A stretch of 64,000 nucleotides of DNA from Aggregatibacter sp. 2125159857. GTDB taxonomy: Bacteria > Pseudomonadota > Gammaproteobacteria > Enterobacterales > Pasteurellaceae. Below the pieces are notes generated by a model that searched no databases, was not told the origin of the DNA, and saw only the letters and a program-made list of their open reading frames with translations. Every line of letters starts with the position of its first letter. Within the stretch, counting starts at the first letter, position 1. A program made the translations under genes and the position numbers. Positions 46,528 to 57,133 of the stretch are shown piece by piece. The stretch is taken from NCBI RefSeq assembly GCF_017798005.1, contig NZ_CP072548.1, forward strand, positions 434,001 to 498,000, in the 5' to 3' direction.

Positions 46528-47286
46528 ATGTCAGAAGTCTTTCACCTTGGCTTAACGAAAGCCATGTTAGATGGGGCTAAATTAGCCATCGTCCCGGGCG
46601 CACCGGAGCGTGTGGAACGCATTGCACGCTTATTAGATCGCCCCAAATTCCTCGCCTCCACCCGCGAATTTACCTCTTGGCTCGGCTATATTGAGGAACA
46701 TGCCGTAGTCGTATGTTCCACCGGTATTGGCGGACCATCGGTTTCCATCGCGGTAGAAGAATTAGCCCAACTCGGTGTGCGTACTTTCTTACGTATCGGC
46801 ACAACCGGTGCCATCCAACCGCACATTAATGTCGGTGATTTATTAGTCACAACTGGTGCTGTACGTCTTGATGGTGCCAGCCGTCATTTTGCGCCGTTAG
46901 AATATCCTGCCGTAGCAAACTTTGAGTGTACCGAAGCCCTTTACAAAGTCGCCAAAGAAGAGGTCGGCGATGCTGTCCATGTGGGTATCACCGCCTCTTC
47001 CGACACCTTCTATCCGGGACAAGAACGTTACGACACCTATACCGGCAAAATTTATCGTCATTTCCAAGGTTCATTAAAACAATGGCAAGAACTGAACGTC
47101 ATGAACTACGAAATGGAATCGGCTACCTTGTTCACCATGTGCTCTGCCCTTGGTTTACGTGCCGGCATGATCGCAGGCGCTATCGTCAACCGCACCCAAC
47201 AAGAAATCCCGAATGAGGCGACGATTCAATCCACGGAAGAAACCGCCATTCATGTGGTAGTGAAAGCGGCTGGCTTGTTAGTGTAA
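46528..47286 (+). CDS. udp: Uridine phosphorylase
   Basis: Udp (252 residues; E. coli 253) splits uridine to uracil and ribose-1-phosphate. [33 protein letters not shown] is typical, with STGIGGPS, the phosphate-binding LRIGTTGAI and the [11 protein letters not shown] block. AAGGAGG precedes ATG 46528; the open frame extending to 46483 overlaps asnC and is not used. A terminator follows. Confidence 0.97.
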   Translation: MSEVFHLGLTKAMLDGAKLAIVPGAPERVERIARLLDRPKFLASTREFTSWLGYIEEHAVVVCSTGIGGPSVSIAVEELAQLGVRTFLRIGTTGAIQPHINVGDLLVTTGAVRLDGASRHFAPLEYPAVANFECTEALYKVAKEEVGDAVHVGITASSDTFYPGQERYDTYTGKIYRHFQGSLKQWQELNVMNYEMESATLFTMCSALGLRAGMIAGAIVNRTQQEIPNEATIQSTEETAIHVVVKAAGLLV

Positions 47287-47304
47287 TTTTATCGTCTTAC
47301 TGAT

Positions 47305-47345
47305 GTAGAAGATCTGTGAGGATCTTCTACATTTATTTATTTGAA
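47305..47345 (+). terminator. Terminator downstream of udp
   Basis: GTAGAAGATC (47305-47314) and GATCTTCTAC (47321-47330) form a perfect 10-bp stem with a six-base loop followed by ATTTATTTATTT. Confidence 0.88.
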
Positions 47346-47440
47346 CGATACGCCTTATCCATCGCCATAATCACTTCACGCACCACTTTTTTCTGCTCCT
47401 GTGGCAAATTCAAGAACATTTGAAACAGCGTTTGATCTTA
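47333..47440 (-). pseudogene. Remnant of a gene C-terminus (possible regulator)
   Basis: A minus-strand frame of 35 codons ends at 47333 and reads MFLNLPQEQKKVVREVIMAM followed by DKAYRSNK, with QTLFQ before it. The leucine/charged heptad pattern looks like the C-terminal helix of a small HTH-type regulator. A stop codon lies immediately upstream (47438-47440) and no start codon precedes the similarity. The DNA further upstream is AT-rich and unrelated, so this is a truncated leftover. Family identity is a guess. Confidence 0.45.
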
Positions 47441-47514
47441 ATTGACTTAAATGACTAAATATATAATATGGCAATATCAGAATTTATATTCCTATAGGTT
47501 ACAAAAAATATTTC

Positions 47515-47958
47515 TTATTCTTTGTTTAATTTAATGAGAAAATGTTTAAATTGTTCTTCATGACTATTTAGTTTTCCAAAAAATAACTCATCAATTTTCT
47601 CAACTAACGGAACAGCTGTTTTTAATATTTCTTCTCCCTTTTTTTTCAACATAACAACTTTTGCTCTGGTATCTCTTGAGTGTTCTTTTCTTTCTACAAA
47701 ATGATGTTTTTCTAATAAACTCAGTATCTGAGATACCGTCATGACATCTATCTCAGAGAGTTTTGAAATCATAACTTGTGTAACTTCGTTCTCGTTTTGT
47801 GATAGATAAGCAAGAGAAGCCAGAACAACAAATTGAGGGTGTGTCAGATTTATTCTCTTCAGCTCCTTTTTTATCATGAGGTGCCATTTATTGTACACCC
47901 TCATAAATAACAAGCCGGTTGATTTTTCTGAGTCGTCTTTATATTTCGAGATAAACAA
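47515..47958 (-). CDS. MarR family transcriptional regulator
   Basis: This 147-residue protein has the MarR winged helix: THPQFVVLASLAYL, then ISKLSEIDVMTVSQILSLLEKHHFVERKEHSRDTRAKVVMLKKKG (about residues 65-110). The N- and C-terminal helices would form the dimer. It is 12 bases downstream of an SRPBCC-fold gene on the same strand and likely controls that pair. The DNA is clearly more AT-rich than its surroundings and has no uptake signal, suggesting horizontal acquisition. Confidence 0.88.
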   Translation of the reverse strand: MFISKYKDDSEKSTGLLFMRVYNKWHLMIKKELKRINLTHPQFVVLASLAYLSQNENEVTQVMISKLSEIDVMTVSQILSLLEKHHFVERKEHSRDTRAKVVMLKKKGEEILKTAVPLVEKIDELFFGKLNSHEEQFKHFLIKLNKE

Positions 47959-47970
47959 ATAGCAATTACC

Positions 47971-48378
47971 TTATTTTTCTAAGAGATTTTTTAGGATAAA
48001 TATGGACTGTGGAACGTCTGAAAAAACGTGTTTTAAAAAGTCTAAATGTTGCTCATCTTCATTTTCTAAAATTACAGTATGTTTTATATTTACACTTCCG
48101 TCATGATTATCAATTATTTGATGACCGAAAAGGATATCTCCAAAAGGTGTCTCTGTCTTATCCCAAAATTCTTCAAAAGGTTTTACAAGAGTAAGTTGAT
48201 ATTCCATGGGAGGCATCCCTTCAAGTTCCATCGTTCCATATGAACCCGTCTCGAATTTTCCGTTCAGTGTTATATTTTTTAAATCGGTTTCCCAGTGATA
48301 CCATTTTTCAATATTTGCATAGTAATTCCACACATCTTCTTTTGTGGTTTTAATTTTTAAACTAAAGCTGAATTCCAT
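47971..48378 (-). CDS. SRPBCC (START-like) domain protein
   Basis: This 135-residue protein starts MEFSFSLKIKTTKEDVWNYY and has the polyketide cyclase/SRPBCC pattern: KWYHWETDLKNITLNGKFETG, then GTMELEGMPPMEY, then a C-terminal helix ending in ILKNLLEK. Such folds bind hydrophobic ligands in a deep cavity. No catalytic role can be assigned. ATG 48378 follows AGGAGAG; earlier codons to 48408 are not needed. It forms a two-gene unit with the MarR gene, which may sense the same ligand. Confidence 0.8.
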   Translation of the reverse strand: MEFSFSLKIKTTKEDVWNYYANIEKWYHWETDLKNITLNGKFETGSYGTMELEGMPPMEYQLTLVKPFEEFWDKTETPFGDILFGHQIIDNHDGSVNIKHTVILENEDEQHLDFLKHVFSDVPQSIFILKNLLEK

Positions 48379-48588
48379 GATGACTCTCCTATTTTTATAA
48401 GTGCACATATTATATATTGATTTATAATATTATCAACAAATTTCTAGTAGGAGTAGGGGCTTTAGATTTTCTAACTAGGAAAATCACTTTTTTCAGTATG
48501 TGAAGTTTGTTGTAATCCACTTCTTTTATCGTTCCCGATGAGCGGTTTTAATACCTGAAACGCCACTCAAACCGACCGCACTTTGCCG

Positions 48589-49944
48589 CTATTTCCCGAT
48601 ACAAAACGAACTAAAAATATTCGTGAGCAAATCATCAGAGGTAAACTGGCCGGTAATTTCACTTAAGGCATCTTGCACCATACGCAACTCTTCCGCCAAC
48701 AATTCACCGGCATGGAATTGGGTTAATTGAATGTGTCCCGTCTGTAAATGTTGTGCCGCCTGTTCTAAGGCTTCCAAGTGGCGACGGCGTGCTAAGAAGC
48801 CCCCTTCGATACCCGTTTGATACCCCATCGCTTGTTTTAAATGCTCACGCAATAAATCCACGCCTTGCTGAGTTTTTGCGGACAAATTGACGACCGTATA
48901 ACCGTCTTGCTCATATAAACGTTCCGTTTCACCGGTTAAATCCGCTTTGTTGCGAATAAGGGTAACCGGAATAGTGTTCGGTAATTTTGCCAGAAATTCC
49001 GACCGCACTTTTATTAAATCTTGTTCGGCATCACTGCTGTCCAGCATCAATAAAATCCGATCCGCCTGTTCAATTTCACTCCATGCACGCGAAATACCAA
49101 TGCGCTCCACCTCATCTGTCGCATCACGTAACCCCGCAGTATCAATAATATGTAATGGCATGCCATCTAAGTGGATATGTTCTCGCAATACATCCCGCGT
49201 AGTACCGGCAATGTCTGTGACAATGGCCGCTTCACGTCCGGCAAGGGCATTCAACAAACTGGACTTACCTGCATTCGGACGGCCTGCAATGACCACTTTC
49301 ATCCCTTCACGCAAAATAGAACCTTGCTTCGCTTCGGCACGAACCTGGTCCAACTGCGCAATAATGCCATTCAAATGCCCTTCAATTTTGCCATCGGCAA
49401 GAAAATCAATCTCTTCATCCGGAAAATCAATCGCCGCCTCCACATAAGTACGCAAATAAATGACGGAATCCACAAGCTGATTCACTTTATTGGAAAACTC
49501 GCCTTGCAACGATTTTAGGGCTGAACGAGCCGCCTGTTCGGAACTGGCATCAATTAAATCGGCAATCGCTTCCGCTTGGGCTAAATCCAATTTATCGTTC
49601 AAAAATGCCTGCTCAGAAAACTCGCCTGGGCGCGCGAGTCGAATGCCATCAATAAGTAAAATACGCTTTAGCAACAGATCTAATACGACCTGTCCTCCGT
49701 GCCCCTGAAGTTCAAGCACGTCTTCACCGGTAAAGGAATTTGGCCCTTTAAAATACAATGCAATCCCTTGATCTAACACGGTGCCATCCGCATCTTTAAA
49801 GGGCAAATAATCTGCCATACGTGGTTTGGGGCATTTTCCTAATACCGCTTGTGCCACATCAGTGGCCTTCGGGCCGGATACACGTAAAATGCCAATACCG
49901 CCACGCCCCGGCGCAGTGGCTTGAGCAACGATTGTTTCTTTCAT
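48589..49944 (-). CDS. mnmE: tRNA modification GTPase MnmE
   Basis: MnmE (451 residues) works with MnmG to place the (carboxymethyl)aminomethyl group on U34 of tRNAs. The N-terminal tetrahydrofolate domain ([22 protein letters not shown]) precedes a G domain inserted in a helical domain ([24 protein letters not shown]), and the protein ends with the required CIGK. yidC, which often precedes it, is not here. It stands alone. Confidence 0.98.
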   Translation of the reverse strand: MKETIVAQATAPGRGGIGILRVSGPKATDVAQAVLGKCPKPRMADYLPFKDADGTVLDQGIALYFKGPNSFTGEDVLELQGHGGQVVLDLLLKRILLIDGIRLARPGEFSEQAFLNDKLDLAQAEAIADLIDASSEQAARSALKSLQGEFSNKVNQLVDSVIYLRTYVEAAIDFPDEEIDFLADGKIEGHLNGIIAQLDQVRAEAKQGSILREGMKVVIAGRPNAGKSSLLNALAGREAAIVTDIAGTTRDVLREHIHLDGMPLHIIDTAGLRDATDEVERIGISRAWSEIEQADRILLMLDSSDAEQDLIKVRSEFLAKLPNTIPVTLIRNKADLTGETERLYEQDGYTVVNLSAKTQQGVDLLREHLKQAMGYQTGIEGGFLARRRHLEALEQAAQHLQTGHIQLTQFHAGELLAEELRMVQDALSEITGQFTSDDLLTNIFSSFCIGK

Positions 49945-50045
49945 AACTATCCTTTTAAAGGTGTTGATTTTTTATCTCAATGTTTTTATATCAATTTTAT
50001 CTCAATACGTAAAATGCGAAGAAAATTAACCGTACTTTACCTTGG

Positions 50046-50525
50046 CTAAGCCTTTTCATACCAAATACGATTTACATATAACTGGATTTTACCGGAAGGC
50101 GTTTCTACGGTAATTTCATCATCTTGTTCTTTGCCTATTAAGGCGCGAGCTACCGGCGAGTCAATGGAGATCCAGTTTTTTGCCGGATCAAATTCATCAC
50201 AACCGACAATGCGATACTGTTTGATATCGCCATCTTCATTTTCTAATTCCACCCAGGCGCCAAAGAATACTTTGCCTTCTTGCTTTGGCGAATAATCTAC
50301 GATTTGTAGCACTTCCAACCGTTTGGTGAGAAAACGCACTCGACGGTCAATTTCGCGTAAGCGACGCTTGCCGTAAATATATTCTGCATTTTCACTGCGA
50401 TCGCCTAACGCAGCAGCATCAGACACGGCTTGGGTGACTTGTGGGCGTTCTTCTTTCCATAAAAATTTTAATTCCCGATCCAGCACATTCCAGCCTTGTC
50501 GGGTGATGTAATTTGACTTTGCCAT
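50046..50525 (-). CDS. greB: Transcription elongation factor GreB
   Basis: GreB (159 residues) rescues backtracked RNA polymerase by stimulating transcript cleavage. The N-terminal coiled coil includes LGDRSENAEYIYGKRRLREIDRRVRFLTKRL with the acidic tip residues, and the C-terminal FKBP-like domain follows. The ATG at 50525 has AGGA upstream and gives the usual MAKSNYIT N-terminus; the longer frame to 50591 is not used. It diverges from tex, as in E. coli. Confidence 0.97.
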   Translation of the reverse strand: MAKSNYITRQGWNVLDRELKFLWKEERPQVTQAVSDAAALGDRSENAEYIYGKRRLREIDRRVRFLTKRLEVLQIVDYSPKQEGKVFFGAWVELENEDGDIKQYRIVGCDEFDPAKNWISIDSPVARALIGKEQDDEITVETPSGKIQLYVNRIWYEKA

Positions 50526-50637
50526 AATCCTGTCCTCAATTGCCGCAAAATTATACCGAAAAAGGAACAAATATTTGAGCCTCTTGCGCAAAAACAGTAT
50601 GCTATGCCCGTTTTTTCATTCTTAAGAAGTACATATC

Positions 50638-52953
50638 ATGTTAAACCAGCAAATTAGCCAACTTATCGCGCAAGAGTTAAATGTACGCGATAGTCAAATT
50701 CTTGCCGCCATTCAATTATTAGACGATGGCAACACGATTCCTTTTATCGCCCGTTATCGTAAAGAAGCCACCGGCGGCCTAGACGATACACAATTACGTC
50801 ATTTTGAAACCCGCTTAATTTATTTACGCGAATTGGAAGACCGTCGCCAAACCATTTTGAAATCCATTGAAGAACAAGGCAAATTAACGGATGAATTGAG
50901 TGACAAAATCCAAGCCACGCAAAGCAAAACTGAGTTGGAAGATTTGTATTTACCGTTTAAACCAAAACGCCGTACGAAAGGTCAAATTGCCATTGAGGCG
51001 GGGCTTGAGCCATTAGCGGATTTACTTTGGAACGAGCCAAAAACAGAACCGGAAACCACCGCACTTGATTATGTGAATGCGGAGAAAGGGGTGGCCGATG
51101 TTAAGGCTGCATTAGATGGCGCTCGCTATATTTTGATGGAACGTTTTGCCGAAGATGCAGGATTATTGGCAAAAGTGCGCGATTATTTAAGCAAAAATGC
51201 GCTGATTGTTTCTAAAGTGATTGAGGGTAAAGAGGCGGAAGGTACGAAATTCCAAGATTATTTTGATCACCAAGAGCTGCTTAAAAATGTGCCGTCTCAT
51301 CGTGCTTTGGCGATGTTCCGTGGCCGTAATGAAGGCATTTTACAATTAAGTTTAAATGCGGATCCTGAAGCGGAAGAGGGGAGTCGCCAGAGTTATTGCG
51401 AAGAGATTATTCGTGATTATTTAGGTGTTCGTTTTAATGACCAACCTGCCGATAAATGGCGTGAGCAAGTGATTGCTTGGACATGGAAAATTAAAGTGGC
51501 CTTGCATTTGGAAACGGAACTTATGGCAACCTTGCGTGAGAAAGCGGAAGATGAAGCTATTGATGTGTTTGCACGAAATCTGACCGCACTTTTAATGGCT
51601 GCTCCGGCAGGCGCCAAGAACACGATGGGGTTAGACCCGGGTCTGCGTACCGGTGTGAAAGTGGCCGTGGTAGATAACACCGGTAAGTTATTGGCAACCG
51701 ATACTATTTATCCGCACACTGGGCAGATGGAGCGTGCGATGTTATCTATTTTCCAATTAATTAAACAACACAACGTGGAATTGATTGCTATCGGAAATGG
51801 GACCGCCTCTCGTGAGACAGAGCGTTTCGCCAAAGACGTGATTAAGGAAATTAAAGAACATAAACCACAAACGGTGGTGGTGAGCGAAGCGGGTGCTTCT
51901 GTCTATTCCGCTTCCGAATTGGCTGCGCAGGAATTTCCGGATTTGGATGTATCCTTGCGTGGCGCCGTGTCCATTGCCCGTCGTTTGCAGGATCCGTTGG
52001 CAGAATTGGTGAAAATCGAGCCGAAAGCCATTGGCGTGGGGCAGTATCAACATGATGTGAATCAAAGCCAATTAGCGCGTAAATTGGATGCGGTGGTGGA
52101 AGACTGTGTAAATGCCGTAGGTGTGGACTTAAACACCGCCTCTGTGCCGTTATTAGCCCGTGTAGCGGGGATGACTAAAACGATTGCTCAAAATATTGTG
52201 GTATATCGTGATGAAAACGGGCGTTTTGACAGTCGCGAGCAACTGAAAAAAGTCCCGCGTTTAGGCCCGAAAGCCTTTGAACAATGCGCCGGGTTTATGC
52301 GTATCGCTGCAGGCAACAATCCGTTAGATGCATCGGGTGTACATCCGGAAGCCTATCCTGTGGTGGAAAAAATTCTGCAAGCAACGGAACAATCGATTCA
52401 GGATTTAATGGGCAATGCAGGCTTAGTGCGCCAGCTTGATGCAAAACAGTTTACCGATGAGCAATTTGGTTTACCGACTGTTCAGGATATTTTCAAAGAA
52501 TTGGAAAAACCGGGACGTGACCCGCGCGGTGAATTTAAAACCGCAACCTTTGCTGAGGGCGTGGAAGAAATCACAGATTTGAAAGCCGGCATGATCTTAG
52601 AAGGTACGGTAACCAACGTGACTAATTTTGGTGCCTTTGTGGATATTGGTGTACATCAAGACGGCTTGGTTCATATTTCTTCCATCAGCGATAAATTTGT
52701 GGAAGATCCGCATAAAGTGGTGAAAACCGGCGATGTCGTGAAAGTGAAAGTATTGGAAGTGGATGTGGCGCGTCGTCGTATTGCATTAACTATGCGTTTA
52801 GATGAAAGTGCGGTGAAAAATGATGGCAAATCTGACCGCACTTTATCCGCAAAATCGCGTTCTGATAATGCTCGTCAAGACCGTAACAATTCGCGAGCAA
52901 ATAATGCAATGGGCAATGCTTTTGCGGATGCGCTGAAGAATTGGAAGAAGTAA
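50638..52953 (+). CDS. tex: Transcription accessory protein Tex (YhgF)
   Basis: Tex (771 residues) is a conserved nucleic-acid-binding protein linked to transcription. It has an N-terminal helical domain, a YqgF-like RNase H fold ([10 protein letters not shown], near residue 330, written [16 protein letters not shown]), helix-hairpin-helix pairs ([17 protein letters not shown] and [18 protein letters not shown]) and a C-terminal S1 domain ([31 protein letters not shown], about 640-715). A terminator follows. Confidence 0.97.
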   Translation: MLNQQISQLIAQELNVRDSQILAAIQLLDDGNTIPFIARYRKEATGGLDDTQLRHFETRLIYLRELEDRRQTILKSIEEQGKLTDELSDKIQATQSKTELEDLYLPFKPKRRTKGQIAIEAGLEPLADLLWNEPKTEPETTALDYVNAEKGVADVKAALDGARYILMERFAEDAGLLAKVRDYLSKNALIVSKVIEGKEAEGTKFQDYFDHQELLKNVPSHRALAMFRGRNEGILQLSLNADPEAEEGSRQSYCEEIIRDYLGVRFNDQPADKWREQVIAWTWKIKVALHLETELMATLREKAEDEAIDVFARNLTALLMAAPAGAKNTMGLDPGLRTGVKVAVVDNTGKLLATDTIYPHTGQMERAMLSIFQLIKQHNVELIAIGNGTASRETERFAKDVIKEIKEHKPQTVVVSEAGASVYSASELAAQEFPDLDVSLRGAVSIARRLQDPLAELVKIEPKAIGVGQYQHDVNQSQLARKLDAVVEDCVNAVGVDLNTASVPLLARVAGMTKTIAQNIVVYRDENGRFDSREQLKKVPRLGPKAFEQCAGFMRIAAGNNPLDASGVHPEAYPVVEKILQATEQSIQDLMGNAGLVRQLDAKQFTDEQFGLPTVQDIFKELEKPGRDPRGEFKTATFAEGVEEITDLKAGMILEGTVTNVTNFGAFVDIGVHQDGLVHISSISDKFVEDPHKVVKTGDVVKVKVLEVDVARRRIALTMRLDESAVKNDGKSDRTLSAKSRSDNARQDRNNSRANNAMGNAFADALKNWKK

Positions 52954-52970
52954 CGCCTAGGACGGCAAGA

Positions 52971-53000
52971 AGGCTAATCAGTTGATTAGCCTGTTTTTTT
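52971..53000 (+). terminator. Terminator downstream of tex
   Basis: AGGCTAATCA and TGATTAGCCT form a 10-bp stem with a two-base loop and a run of seven T residues. Confidence 0.9.
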
Positions 53001-53400
53001 ATTATAGCCAGCCAAAGTCTGGCTATAAAAACCATACGCTATGCGTATGGAGCCAAATAGCTTAAGCGATGAACAGAAAAAAATCCTCGCGATATAATGA
53101 ACAAGGCTGACAACCAAAATTCAACATATAGGAGGATTATTTACCCCTCGTAGCGTGCAACTTGTTGCACGAATGATTAAAGCATTAACCTCGATGCGTA
53201 ATTCACGATTTTGTGCGTAGCGTGCATCTTGATGCACGACCAAATTACACACAAAACATTATTTAACTCTTTCGGGTATTCACGATTTCGTGCAACAAGT
53301 TGCACGCTACGATTCACTAAAATAGTGATATGAAAATAAACACGGTTACCTGTTTTCACAAGCCCCTTGAGTGGCTTGTGAAGTATAGGTCCTTATAGGA
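53001..53400. repeat. Composite intergenic repeat, copy C
   Basis: This gene-free stretch again sits between convergent gene ends (tex and the membrane protein gene). It opens with the hairpin TATAGCC...GGCTATA (53003-53027) and CCATACGC/GCGTATGG, then the left arm from 53107 that matches copy A's 68-bp end with a few changes. Cores lie at about 53150 and 53217, and inverted near 53289-53311. The right arm is replaced by GATTCACTAAAATAG. The distal hairpin CACAAGCC...GGCTTGTG (53358-53380) is kept. Copy C looks like a shortened relative of copy A. Confidence 0.83.
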
Positions 53401-53406
53401 GAGCCT

Positions 53407-53432
53407 AAAAACCGCACGTTTTACGTGCGGAT
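53407..53432 (-). terminator. Terminator downstream of the DUF2301-type gene
   Basis: CCGCACGT and ACGTGCGG form an 8-bp stem; on the minus strand TTTTTAGG follows. It is nearly the same hairpin as the one after leuS. Confidence 0.78.
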
Positions 53433-53458
53433 TGTTATTTGTGTGTTGGAGATAGGAA

Positions 53459-53965
53459 TTACACCTGATATTTCGTTTTATCGCCAATGTCAAAATGCAA
53501 CGGCATGCGCCATTTTTGAATGCTTAATAGCAAAATGAGAATACCGGTCACAAAGCATAATAAAGTGCTTAACCAAGTGATATTGAATAATAAGGCAAAC
53601 CATAACACCGCAAAAAATATCGGTTGTAGATTTAAGGCAAAGACACGGAAGCAAAAATATTCTTTATAACTTAATCCGCCGAGCACCAAAAATGCTGCGC
53701 CCAGCGCTAGTTGCGGAAACTCTAACACTTGGCAGAGCAAGCCCACCCACATGGCAAATTGAAAAATATAACGGAAGTTTTTCATATATAAATGCACGCA
53801 AGCGGCACATAAGGTCGCTGCGATAAGCAAACCAACGTGTGCGGTTGCGGGATACCAAGGCAGCATAAACAACATTGGAACAGCAAGAACGAAGCCCAAG
53901 CGATAAATGATTACGGTTGCGTAATCCCAACCATCCATAGGCGATTTAATATGTGGATCAGCCAT
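53459..53965 (-). CDS. DUF2301-type integral membrane protein
   Basis: This 168-residue inner membrane protein has about five hydrophobic helices and conserved blocks [22 protein letters not shown] and [25 protein letters not shown] recognise the family as DUF2301, which has no known function. Its ATG overlaps the end of lpxH by eight bases, so it is translated from the lpxH message. Confidence 0.82.
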   Translation of the reverse strand: MADPHIKSPMDGWDYATVIIYRLGFVLAVPMLFMLPWYPATAHVGLLIAATLCAACVHLYMKNFRYIFQFAMWVGLLCQVLEFPQLALGAAFLVLGGLSYKEYFCFRVFALNLQPIFFAVLWFALLFNITWLSTLLCFVTGILILLLSIQKWRMPLHFDIGDKTKYQV

Positions 53966-54689
53966 TTTTTCTCCTTAACGTATCATTAATAAATTCGATT
54001 GAATGGGGCGTGACTTCTAAAAGGGAAGCGGTTTCTCCCCAATCACCCAGCACGATACGATGAAAGTGCGGTGGAATTTCATGGTGTTTTTGACGGTGCG
54101 TATGTCCGTGAATCATTTGCGTTACATGAAATTGCACAAACATTTGCTGCACAAAAACGGCATTCACATCCATGATTTCCGTCGATTTTAATTGTTTATC
54201 TTGGCGGCTTTTCGCGCGAATTTTCTCTGCAATTTTTAACCGCACTTTTAACGGTAAATGTAAGAACAGCCACTGGCGCCATTTTTGATGAACTTTTTTG
54301 CGATATTGTTGATATTTCACATCGTCTACGCAAAGGGTGTCGCCGTGACATAAAAGGGTGGGGGTGCCGTATAAATCAATGACTTGATAAGTTGGCAGTA
54401 ACGTCAGCCCGCACGCCTTGGCAAATTTTTTACCAATCAAAAAATCCCGGTTACCATGCTGGAAATAGCATGGCACGCCTTGTTCTGTCAGATGTCTGAT
54501 GAGCTGTTGCACTTCGCTGATGAGATCGGATTGTTCATCATCGCCAATCCAAAAATCAAATAAATCGCCCAAAATATAGAGTTTTTCTGCTTCTGGCGCT
54601 TGTTCTTGCATAAATTGACGAAACAGGGCGAATAAGTGCGGTCGATTTTCGGAGAGATGTAAATCCGCAATAAAATAGGTTTTTTGCAT
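53958..54689 (-). CDS. lpxH: UDP-2,3-diacylglucosamine diphosphatase LpxH
   Basis: LpxH (243 residues) releases UMP from UDP-2,3-diacylglucosamine to give lipid X in lipid A synthesis. It is a calcineurin-like enzyme with [33 protein letters not shown] and [11 protein letters not shown], which together supply the two-metal site. It acts at the inner face of the cytoplasmic membrane. It overlaps the DUF2301 gene downstream and diverges from plsC. Confidence 0.97.
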   Translation of the reverse strand: MQKTYFIADLHLSENRPHLFALFRQFMQEQAPEAEKLYILGDLFDFWIGDDEQSDLISEVQQLIRHLTEQGVPCYFQHGNRDFLIGKKFAKACGLTLLPTYQVIDLYGTPTLLCHGDTLCVDDVKYQQYRKKVHQKWRQWLFLHLPLKVRLKIAEKIRAKSRQDKQLKSTEIMDVNAVFVQQMFVQFHVTQMIHGHTHRQKHHEIPPHFHRIVLGDWGETASLLEVTPHSIEFINDTLRRKNG

Positions 54690-54797
54690 AGCAATTCAAT
54701 TAAAAATTTTTTGATTAGATTAGCACATTTCATCGTTATGAATACACTTAACGGGCTAATTTCGTTATACTTACGCAAATTTTTAAGAGGCTTTATC

Positions 54798-55550
54798 ATG
54801 CTAAAAATCGCCAGAATTTTCATCATTGTGATTTGTTGTATTCTGATTTGTATCCTGGGTACGCTTTATTCCTTCATTCGTTTCCGTAATCCGAGTAATG
54901 TGGGCATTTTTGCCCGTTGGTTTGGACGGTTACATCCACTCTTTGGGCTGAAAGTGGAACATCGTTTCCCGGCGAATGCCGATAAAGTGGGTCGTTGTAT
55001 TTATATCGGCAACCATCAAAATAACTACGATATGGTAACCATTTCTTACATGGTCATGCCTCGTACAGTGAGCGTCGGCAAGAAGAGTCTGATTTGGGTG
55101 CCGTTTTTCGGGATTTTATATTGGGCAACGGGCAATATTTTTCTCGATCGTGATAACCGTTCTAAAGCGCATAACACCATGTCGGAATTAGCGCGTCGTA
55201 TTAATGAAGATAATCTGTCCATTTGGATGTTCCCGGAAGGAACACGCAGTCGCGGACGCGGGTTATTGCCGTTCAAAACCGGAGCATTCCACGCTGCGAT
55301 TGCCGCCGGCGTACCCATTGTGCCGGTCGTTTGCTCGACAACCCATAATAAAATCGATTTAAACCGTTGGGATAATGGCACGGTGATTTGTGAAATGCTG
55401 GAACCTATTGATGTGTCCGGCTACAGCCGTGAAAATGTGCGCGAATTAGCGGAATATTGTCATGATGTGATGCAAAATCGCATTGCGGAATTGGATCGTG
55501 AAATCGCACAAAAAGCCATTGAACAGAAAAACGAGAATAAGCAGGCCTAA
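54798..55550 (+). CDS. plsC: 1-acyl-sn-glycerol-3-phosphate acyltransferase PlsC
   Basis: PlsC (250 residues) makes phosphatidic acid. An N-terminal membrane helix (LKIARIFIIVICCILICILG) leads to the HX4D motif NHQNNYD (near residue 74) and the acceptor site FPEGTRSRGRG (near 149). ATG 54798 with AAGAGG upstream gives the family N-terminus; the open frame to 54684 overlaps the lpxH promoter side and is not used. ftsP starts right at its stop. Confidence 0.97.
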   Translation: MLKIARIFIIVICCILICILGTLYSFIRFRNPSNVGIFARWFGRLHPLFGLKVEHRFPANADKVGRCIYIGNHQNNYDMVTISYMVMPRTVSVGKKSLIWVPFFGILYWATGNIFLDRDNRSKAHNTMSELARRINEDNLSIWMFPEGTRSRGRGLLPFKTGAFHAAIAAGVPIVPVVCSTTHNKIDLNRWDNGTVICEMLEPIDVSGYSRENVRELAEYCHDVMQNRIAELDREIAQKAIEQKNENKQA

Positions 55551-56963
55551 ATGAAACATTGCTCCCGTCGTCAGCTGTTGAAAACAACCTTATTTTCCAC
55601 CGCACTTTTTAGTGTACCGGTGCCCTTGCTGGCGGCAACACGCCCGGCATTGACAATTCCGCCGCTGTTTGAGGCACGGCGAGGCAAGCCAATTTTTCTG
55701 AATATGCAAAATACCCAAGCACCGCTATTGTCCGGAAAACGCACGGAAGTCTGGGGCTTTAACGGCAGTTATTTAGGGCCAACCATTAAAATTAAGAAAG
55801 ACGATTTTGCCAAACTGAATTGGAAAAATAATTTACCGCAATTTGTCGCGATGAATATCCAAGGTTTGCAAGCCTCGAGCGAGTTGCTCGGTGGCATTGC
55901 GAAAAACTTACAAAAAGGCGAAACCTGGTCACCGATCATTCCCATTACGCAAGCGCCGTCCACCTGTTGGTATCATGCCTGCACCCTTGCCAGCTCAGCG
56001 TATCAAACGTATCGTGGGTTAGTTGGATTATGGATTATCGAAGATAAAGAAAGTTTGAAATTGGGATTGCCACAAAAATATGGTGTGGACGACATTCCGT
56101 TGATTCTCCAAGATATGCAACTGAACGGTGAGGGCGCGCAACTCTTCCAACAAAATCAAGGCAGTTTTGTCGGTGAGCGTTTGTTTGTTAATGGTCAAGA
56201 AGCGCCTTATCTCACGGTACCACGCGGCTTAGTGCGCCTACGTCTCCTTAACGCCTCGCTTTCCCGCACCTATGAATTACGTTTTGATGACGAGCGGGAA
56301 TTTACGCTCATTGCACAAGATCTCGGTTTCTTGCCGCAAGGTCAAAAACGCAATGTCGTTACACTCGCGCCAAGTGAGCGTGTGGAAATTTTGGTGGACT
56401 TAAATGACGGTGAAAATGTGAGTCTCATTACCGGTAAAAAACGCGGTATTTTAGATAACATCAGTCATTTCTTTGGTTCTGACGGTGAGTTAATTGATAA
56501 TCGCATTTTAGAACTGCGTCCGGAAGGCCTTGCCGGCGCCTTTGAGAAAAAAGAACAGACTTGGCAATTTAACACGGATGCGCCGAGTTTGCTGTCGGCT
56601 AACGTTCAACAAGAACGCACGTTTTATCTGGATACCAACAATGCCACCATAAACCAAAAACGCTTTGATCCGCGCCGCTTGGATGTTTCCGCAACACTCG
56701 GTAGCGTAGAACGCTGGCACCTCAGTGCCTCCTCTCCGGTCGGTTTTAATGTGGTCGGCGCAAAATTTATTGTCGAATCTGTGAATGACAAGCCGTTAGC
56801 ACAAAACGAAATCGGCTGGAAAGATAGCGTACTCATCAATGGAAACCTGTCTCTTTTAGTGAAATTTGAAAATACGTCCTCCAATAATTATCCGTTCACG
56901 TTTGGTGCGTCTGATTTAATGTTGGCAGACAAAGGCTGTATGGGATTGATGTTGGTGCAGTAG
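55551..56963 (+). CDS. ftsP: Cell division protein FtsP (SufI)
   Basis: FtsP (470 residues) is a periplasmic protein that stabilises the divisome under stress. The N-terminus [20 protein letters not shown] is a twin-arginine signal. Three cupredoxin-like domains follow, but the copper ligands of true multicopper oxidases are missing, as in E. coli SufI. The gene begins immediately after plsC, as in E. coli, implying one transcript. An uptake signal lies within the signal-peptide codons. Confidence 0.95.
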   Translation: MKHCSRRQLLKTTLFSTALFSVPVPLLAATRPALTIPPLFEARRGKPIFLNMQNTQAPLLSGKRTEVWGFNGSYLGPTIKIKKDDFAKLNWKNNLPQFVAMNIQGLQASSELLGGIAKNLQKGETWSPIIPITQAPSTCWYHACTLASSAYQTYRGLVGLWIIEDKESLKLGLPQKYGVDDIPLILQDMQLNGEGAQLFQQNQGSFVGERLFVNGQEAPYLTVPRGLVRLRLLNASLSRTYELRFDDEREFTLIAQDLGFLPQGQKRNVVTLAPSERVEILVDLNDGENVSLITGKKRGILDNISHFFGSDGELIDNRILELRPEGLAGAFEKKEQTWQFNTDAPSLLSANVQQERTFYLDTNNATINQKRFDPRRLDVSATLGSVERWHLSASSPVGFNVVGAKFIVESVNDKPLAQNEIGWKDSVLINGNLSLLVKFENTSSNNYPFTFGASDLMLADKGCMGLMLVQ

Positions 56964-57133
56964 TCTTCTTTAAGGATGTTTTCTTTACATTTTATTTACA
57001 TAAAGAGACTTCATTTTTGAAATTGATATGCTATAGTCAGCCGGCTTTGATGTTTTACGCCAAGCAAATGGTCGATATGCATCGTTTTTTGCATTCGTTT
57101 AACTTTTAAATCTTATTACTTAGAGGTCCTTTT

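Noticed and set aside
53177..53359. Open frame of 60 codons on the minus strand in repeat copy C
   Set aside because: It shares repeat-derived text with the frame in copy A but not its start or end; this is a by-product of the repeat.
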